From the NCBI GenBank assembly GCA_012735535.1, contig JAAYHC010000033.1, positions 1 through 47,408 of the forward strand: 47,408 bases of DNA. Direction: 5' to 3'. A program made the translations under genes and the position numbers. How positions within the stretch are numbered: position 1 is the stretch's first letter; each line of letters opens with the position of its first letter. Below are positions 44,547 to 47,408 of the stretch, piece after piece. The notes beneath the pieces are model-generated. The model saw only the letters and a list, made by a program, of their open reading frames with translations, made no database searches and was not told the DNA's origin. Origin of the DNA: Bacillota bacterium. Its GTDB lineage: Bacteria > Bacillota > UBA5301.

Positions 44547-45096
44547 ATGCTTGTCGGTAGAAACGCAAGCTACGAACGGGTTTACGGACATTACCCCGGG
44601 CAGTTGGGCTTGGCCGTATGTTGAGCGCTTAGAGTCCTTGGGATTGTTGGAGCCGTTCCCCGGGCCGGAATTTGCCGGTGAACAAAGTGTAACCCGTTAT
44701 GAACTTGCCCAAAGTCTCTATAAGATGTTAGAATATATGGAAAATAATTCCGGTCGGGTCACGGCTAGGGTCGAACTACAAAACTATGTTCTGCACTTCT
44801 CGGAGCAGGTTGCCGATTTGCAGTATCGCCTCTCCTTACTAGAAGCCAAATCAGAGCTGCAGCAATTGGAGATCGATCAATTGCGCTCCCAAATTGCCCA
44901 GTCGGAGCAGACTCGCCTCAGCGAGATAATTGTTAGTGATGCCTCGCTCAGGGAATTGCCCAGATATGACCAGAGAATTAGTGAGCTCGAGTCTGCTGTT
45001 TCAAGGTTACAGCAGGAAGTAGAAGCCAAAAGTGACCAGATCAACAAGTTATATATTGTGATTGCTCTTCTCGGAGCTACCAGTATTCTCAAGTAG
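44497..45096 (+). CDS. Exported SLH-domain protein with a long coiled coil
   Basis: This is a 199-residue protein. A signal peptide covers about residues 1-25 (IIYYLLLGGIFLCLSVETQA). One S-layer-homology domain follows (FTDITPGSWAWPYVERLESL and VTRYELAQSLYKMLEYM). A heptad-rich coiled coil runs from about 90 to 180, and a short hydrophobic C terminus ends LYIVIALLGATSILK. SLH domains bind cell-wall polymers. In diderm Firmicutes an SLH plus coiled-coil arrangement is known from OmpM porins, which tether the outer membrane to peptidoglycan. This protein lacks the beta-barrel. It stands just upstream of exbB. A role as a wall-to-membrane tether is an inference. Confidence 0.75.
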   Translation: MGYRKIIYYLLLGGIFLCLSVETQATNGFTDITPGSWAWPYVERLESLGLLEPFPGPEFAGEQSVTRYELAQSLYKMLEYMENNSGRVTARVELQNYVLHFSEQVADLQYRLSLLEAKSELQQLEIDQLRSQIAQSEQTRLSEIIVSDASLRELPRYDQRISELESAVSRLQQEVEAKSDQINKLYIVIALLGATSILK

Positions 45097-45168
45097 TCCC
45101 AGGGGAGGAAGTATTTTTCCGCTTGTCGAAACTTATGATATTAATCTCAGAGGTGGAGGTAGCAACAG

Positions 45169-45783
45169 ATGATCGAACTCTTTAATAAAGGCGGCATTTT
45201 GATGTATCCGCTTTTATTGTGCTCGGTATTGGCTCTAGCAGTCATTATTGAACGCATTTATTACTTCATTATTATACGTGACGACCTCGATGAAGTCATG
45301 GATCGGGTGGAGAGTTCGCTCAAGCAAGGGCGGGTACTCGAAGCCATGCAGGTTGCGCGACGTGCCCGGGGACCGGTGGCGACAGTCTTGGCTGCCGCGA
45401 TTGCCCACAAAGGCGAGCCGCGTCAGGTCATTGAGGATTATGTTAAGCGGGCCGGCAATGTCGAATTGTATAAATTGGAACGCGGGCTACCTCTCTTGGA
45501 AACGGTGATTATGGTTTCTCCGCTGTTAGGTTTGCTCGGTACGGTCTTGGGGATCATGCAGAGCTTTAACGTTATGGGGGCTTTACGAGGCGTCAATGAT
45601 CCGGCTGTGCTGGCTCCGGGGATTGCCGAGGCTTTAATTACGACTGCTGCGGGCCTGTCGATTGCTATTCCCGCCTCGATGATGCACGCATTTTTCGTCC
45701 GCAAAGTGGACAAGTATGTCCTGGAGATGAACAATAGAGCCGTTGATATCGTCAACCTCCTCTCCGAGCGGGGTGAGGACTAA
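45169..45783 (+). CDS. exbB: ExbB/TolQ family proton channel protein
   Basis: This is the stator-like channel subunit that uses proton motive force to power TonB or Tol. The 204-residue protein has three transmembrane helices: GGILMYPLLLCSVLALAVII, VIMVSPLLGLLGTVLGIMQS and GIAEALITTAAGLSIAIPAS. The last two carry the MotA/TolQ/ExbB signature. RBS AGGTGGAGG precedes ATG 45169. It overlaps exbD by one base. Together with tonB downstream, ExbB rather than TolQ is favoured. Confidence 0.92.
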   Translation: MIELFNKGGILMYPLLLCSVLALAVIIERIYYFIIIRDDLDEVMDRVESSLKQGRVLEAMQVARRARGPVATVLAAAIAHKGEPRQVIEDYVKRAGNVELYKLERGLPLLETVIMVSPLLGLLGTVLGIMQSFNVMGALRGVNDPAVLAPGIAEALITTAAGLSIAIPASMMHAFFVRKVDKYVLEMNNRAVDIVNLLSERGED

Positions 45784-46190
45784 TGTACTTCGCCCGTAGG
45801 GTTGGACGTAAACGGGAGATCAATATCGTTTCTTTGATCGATGTTATCTTTTTTTTGGTCATCTTTTTTATGGTCTTTACGACCTTTCGCACGGATAACC
45901 AGGCCTTTAACTTGAACTTGCCTAAAGCGGCGACCGGGGAGGCCCAGAACCAAGCAGTTCTGACCATCACGGTGACCCAAGATGGTGCTCTCTTCGTCAA
46001 AGATCAGCGGGCGGATTCTGCCTTGATTCAGCGTGAGGTGGAGCGGTATTTGGCTGTACACCCGCAAGGAGTTGTGATCTTGCAAGCTGATGAAGCTGTG
46101 CGGTATCGCCATGTGGTGCAGGCAATGGATGCGGTCCGCGCAGCCGGAGGTTACCGGATTGCTCTGGCCGTTGAGAAGAACCCATTATAA
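45783..46190 (+). CDS. exbD: ExbD/TolR family protein
   Basis: This is the single-pass partner of ExbB. The 135-residue protein has one N-terminal helix, SLIDVIFFLVIFFMVFTTF, with the essential Asp at residue 20. A periplasmic domain ends VQAMDAVRAAGGYRIALAVE. ATG 45783 shares a base with the exbB stop region, so translation is coupled. Confidence 0.92.
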   Translation: MYFARRVGRKREINIVSLIDVIFFLVIFFMVFTTFRTDNQAFNLNLPKAATGEAQNQAVLTITVTQDGALFVKDQRADSALIQREVERYLAVHPQGVVILQADEAVRYRHVVQAMDAVRAAGGYRIALAVEKNPL

Positions 46191-46205
46191 ACGTCAGGTG
46201 AAACC

Positions 46206-47342
46206 ATGAAATCACTGCGAGAGCAAAACACCAATATGTACTGGTCTTTGGCCGTCTCCGTGGTAGTGCACCTACTTTTATTCTTATTTGCACCAATGGT
46301 TGCTCCCGGTTTGTTCTCGGGTGATCCTTCGCTGGCCACCGGAGGATATCTCGAAGTTCAGTATATCAGGGAAATTCCGGGACCTGGCACAGGGCCGGCC
46401 CAAGCTGAAGTGGCCCGCGAACCGGTTAGAGTTGAGCCGCGCACTGAAATTGACAAGCCGGCGATCGAGGTAGTAAAGCCCGAACCTACCCCTGAGCCGA
46501 AGCCGGAGCCGAAACCGGAACCCAAGCCGGAACCGAAGCCAGAGCCCAAACCTGAGCCGAAACCGGAACCCAAGCCTGAGCCAAAACCCGAACCCGAACC
46601 CGAACCAAAACCTGCGCCACCGCCTGAACCCAAACCGGAGCCGGTGTCGAAGTCCGAACCGAAACCTGATCCGGAGCCTGAACCGGTACGGGAACCAATT
46701 CCGGAACCGGTGAGTGAAGAAGTGGTGGTCGAACCGGAGGACGCCCCCGTGGCGGAAACGGTCAATCCGGAGGGTCTGTTAGCTAGCGAGCACGGGGTAG
46801 AGGAGTTGGCGATCGAGGAGAAAAGTGTTCCTCCGGCGGTGGCTGAGGAATCCGCAAGTGAACAGGTACCAGCAGAGCCCGAACCCGAACCTGAACCTGA
46901 ACCTGAACCTGAAACCGCGGAGGAAGTATCTGAAGGTTTGGCAGCTGCTGAGCCCGATGTAGCGATGGAGAGCGACGAGGCTGCTGCGTCCGATAATGGC
47001 GGCGGCATCCAAGGCAGCCCCGGGTTGCCGGCTCCGCGTGGCAGTGATTTTGTGCCTAGAACGCCACTGCCTTATGGCAAAAACCTCAGCAACCAGGATA
47101 TCACCGGTGAAGTTGAAATTGCGATTTTAGTTGCTCCAAATGCAACCAAACCTAGTCAAATTATATTCGATCAAAGATCCGGGATTAAAGAGCTTGATGA
47201 TTATGTTGAAATGTTGGTTGCCAATACGTGTGACTTTTGGAGTGAAAGCACCGCCTACATCGTCCGTTTTAAGATTCGATTTGAGAAAGACAAGCTTGAT
47301 GCCGATGTGACCTATCGTGGTATTGAATATCTCGCACAATAA
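46206..47342 (+). CDS. tonB: TonB-like energy transducer with a long Pro-Glu-Lys linker
   Basis: This is a 378-residue protein. The N-terminal membrane helix, [18 protein letters not shown], carries the TonB SxxxH motif (S18, H22). A linker of over 150 residues is rich in PEPKP repeats. A C-terminal domain follows ([19 protein letters not shown] ... [13 protein letters not shown]). That domain is diverged from the classic TonB C terminus and lacks a clear YP motif. Order exbB-exbD-tonB and the SxxxH helix make TonB the best call; TolA is the alternative. If TonB, an outer membrane with TonB-dependent receptors is implied. Confidence 0.8.
   Translation: MKSLREQNTNMYWSLAVSVVVHLLLFLFAPMVAPGLFSGDPSLATGGYLEVQYIREIPGPGTGPAQAEVAREPVRVEPRTEIDKPAIEVVKPEPTPEPKPEPKPEPKPEPKPEPKPEPKPEPKPEPKPEPEPEPKPAPPPEPKPEPVSKSEPKPDPEPEPVREPIPEPVSEEVVVEPEDAPVAETVNPEGLLASEHGVEELAIEEKSVPPAVAEESASEQVPAEPEPEPEPEPEPETAEEVSEGLAAAEPDVAMESDEAAASDNGGGIQGSPGLPAPRGSDFVPRTPLPYGKNLSNQDITGEVEIAILVAPNATKPSQIIFDQRSGIKELDDYVEMLVANTCDFWSESTAYIVRFKIRFEKDKLDADVTYRGIEYLAQ
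46486..46695 (+). repeat. PEPKP-coding tandem repeats in the TonB linker
   Basis: Degenerate 6- and 12-base units of the CCGAAGCCGGAG type repeat from about 46486 to 46695. A short separate run of CCTGAA units lies at 46880-46912. Coding for Pro-Glu-Pro-Lys, they form the extended periplasmic linker. The repeats are imperfect, but the array could still vary in length by slippage. Confidence 0.75.
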
Positions 47343-47359
47343 AATAGGAGGAAAGGATA

Positions 47360-47408
47360 ATGCGGAGAAACCTCCTGGCATTGTTAATAGGTCTGTCGTT
47401 ACTGATCC
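47360..47408 (+). CDS. Start of an exported protein, truncated by the window end
   Basis: ATG 47360 follows AGGAGGAAAGG with good spacing. The 16 visible codons read MRRNLLALLIGLSLLI, a signal-peptide start. It lies 17 bases after tonB, so it is likely in the same operon. An outer-membrane receptor or periplasmic protein is plausible, but nothing more can be seen. Confidence 0.7.
   Translation, partial: MRRNLLALLIGLSLLI

Noticed and set aside
46486-46912. CRISPR-like array
   Set aside because: The repeats are short, in-frame and coding for PEPKP. There are no spacers of uniform length and no cas genes.
46358-47008. Long minus-strand frame coding a Gly-Ser repeat protein
   Set aside because: It is the antisense shadow of the Pro-Glu-Lys repeats of tonB. 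It has no start signals of its own.
1-47408. Genome-wide reassignment of TAG
   Set aside because: TAG ends many genes here at their normal family C termini (for example frr, rseP, infB, rbfA, truB), so it works as a normal stop.

Overview
The window reads as a chromosomal segment of an endospore-forming member of the Firmicutes that probably also has an outer membrane. The Firmicutes call rests on gene order: rpsB-tsf-pyrH-frr-uppS-cdsA-dxr-rseP-ispG-proS-polC, then rimP-nusA-ylxR-ylxQ-infB-rbfA-nrnA-truB-ribF-rpsO-pnp, with a PolC-type replicase. Sporulation is shown by spoIIM, dacF, spoIIAA-spoIIAB-sigF and spmA-spmB. The diderm call rests on an ExbB/ExbD/TonB set and an exported SLH plus coiled-coil protein at the right end. 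c-type cytochromes and a ferredoxin-dependent 2-oxoacid oxidoreductase point to an anaerobe. I cannot name the species. Spore-forming diderm lineages such as Negativicutes or Limnochordia are candidates by inference only.

Layout. 1-116: 3' end of an rRNA operon (5S). 230-949: pentaheme cytochrome gene interrupted by an in-frame TAG. 1064-15971: translation, lipid, isoprenoid and replication genes on the plus strand. These start at an rpsB promoter that overlaps a perfect palindrome and end with a polC that lacks the proofreading exonuclease domain. 15975-24108: rimP-to-ribF operon with its own promoter and a leader hairpin. 24109-26822: rpsO, with a promoter, structured leader and terminator, then pnp and a shared terminator. 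26837-27622 (minus strand): Tat-exported split-Soret-type diheme cytochrome. 27837-34494: korDABC-type oxidoreductase, M20 peptidase, DUF3866 protein, Nudix hydrolase and EndoQ-type nuclease. 34585-42004: sporulation and nucleoside-salvage block. 42015-44450: diguanylate cyclase, GNAT acetyltransferase and a small unknown protein. 44497-47408: cell-envelope block with SLH/coiled-coil protein, ExbB, ExbD, TonB and the start of one more exported protein.

How the genes work together. The left two thirds build ribosomes (S2, EF-Ts, RRF, RimP, IF2, RbfA, TruB, S15), RNA turnover (NusA, NrnA, PNPase) and envelope precursors (UppS, CdsA, Dxr, IspG, RseP). The korDABC products would couple 2-oxoacid oxidation to ferredoxin. 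The spoIIA operon has a good match to a SigH promoter and encodes the forespore switch. The ExbB-ExbD-TonB set would energise outer-membrane transport.

No gene-free stretch exceeds 300 bases. The longest, 950-1207, holds the rpsB promoter and operator-like palindrome. I saw no tRNA, insertion sequence, prophage or CRISPR array. The observations most worth following are the amber codon in the cytochrome, the exonuclease-less PolC, the palindrome on the rpsB promoter, and terminator-like hairpins built into the starts of the SLH-protein and spmA genes.
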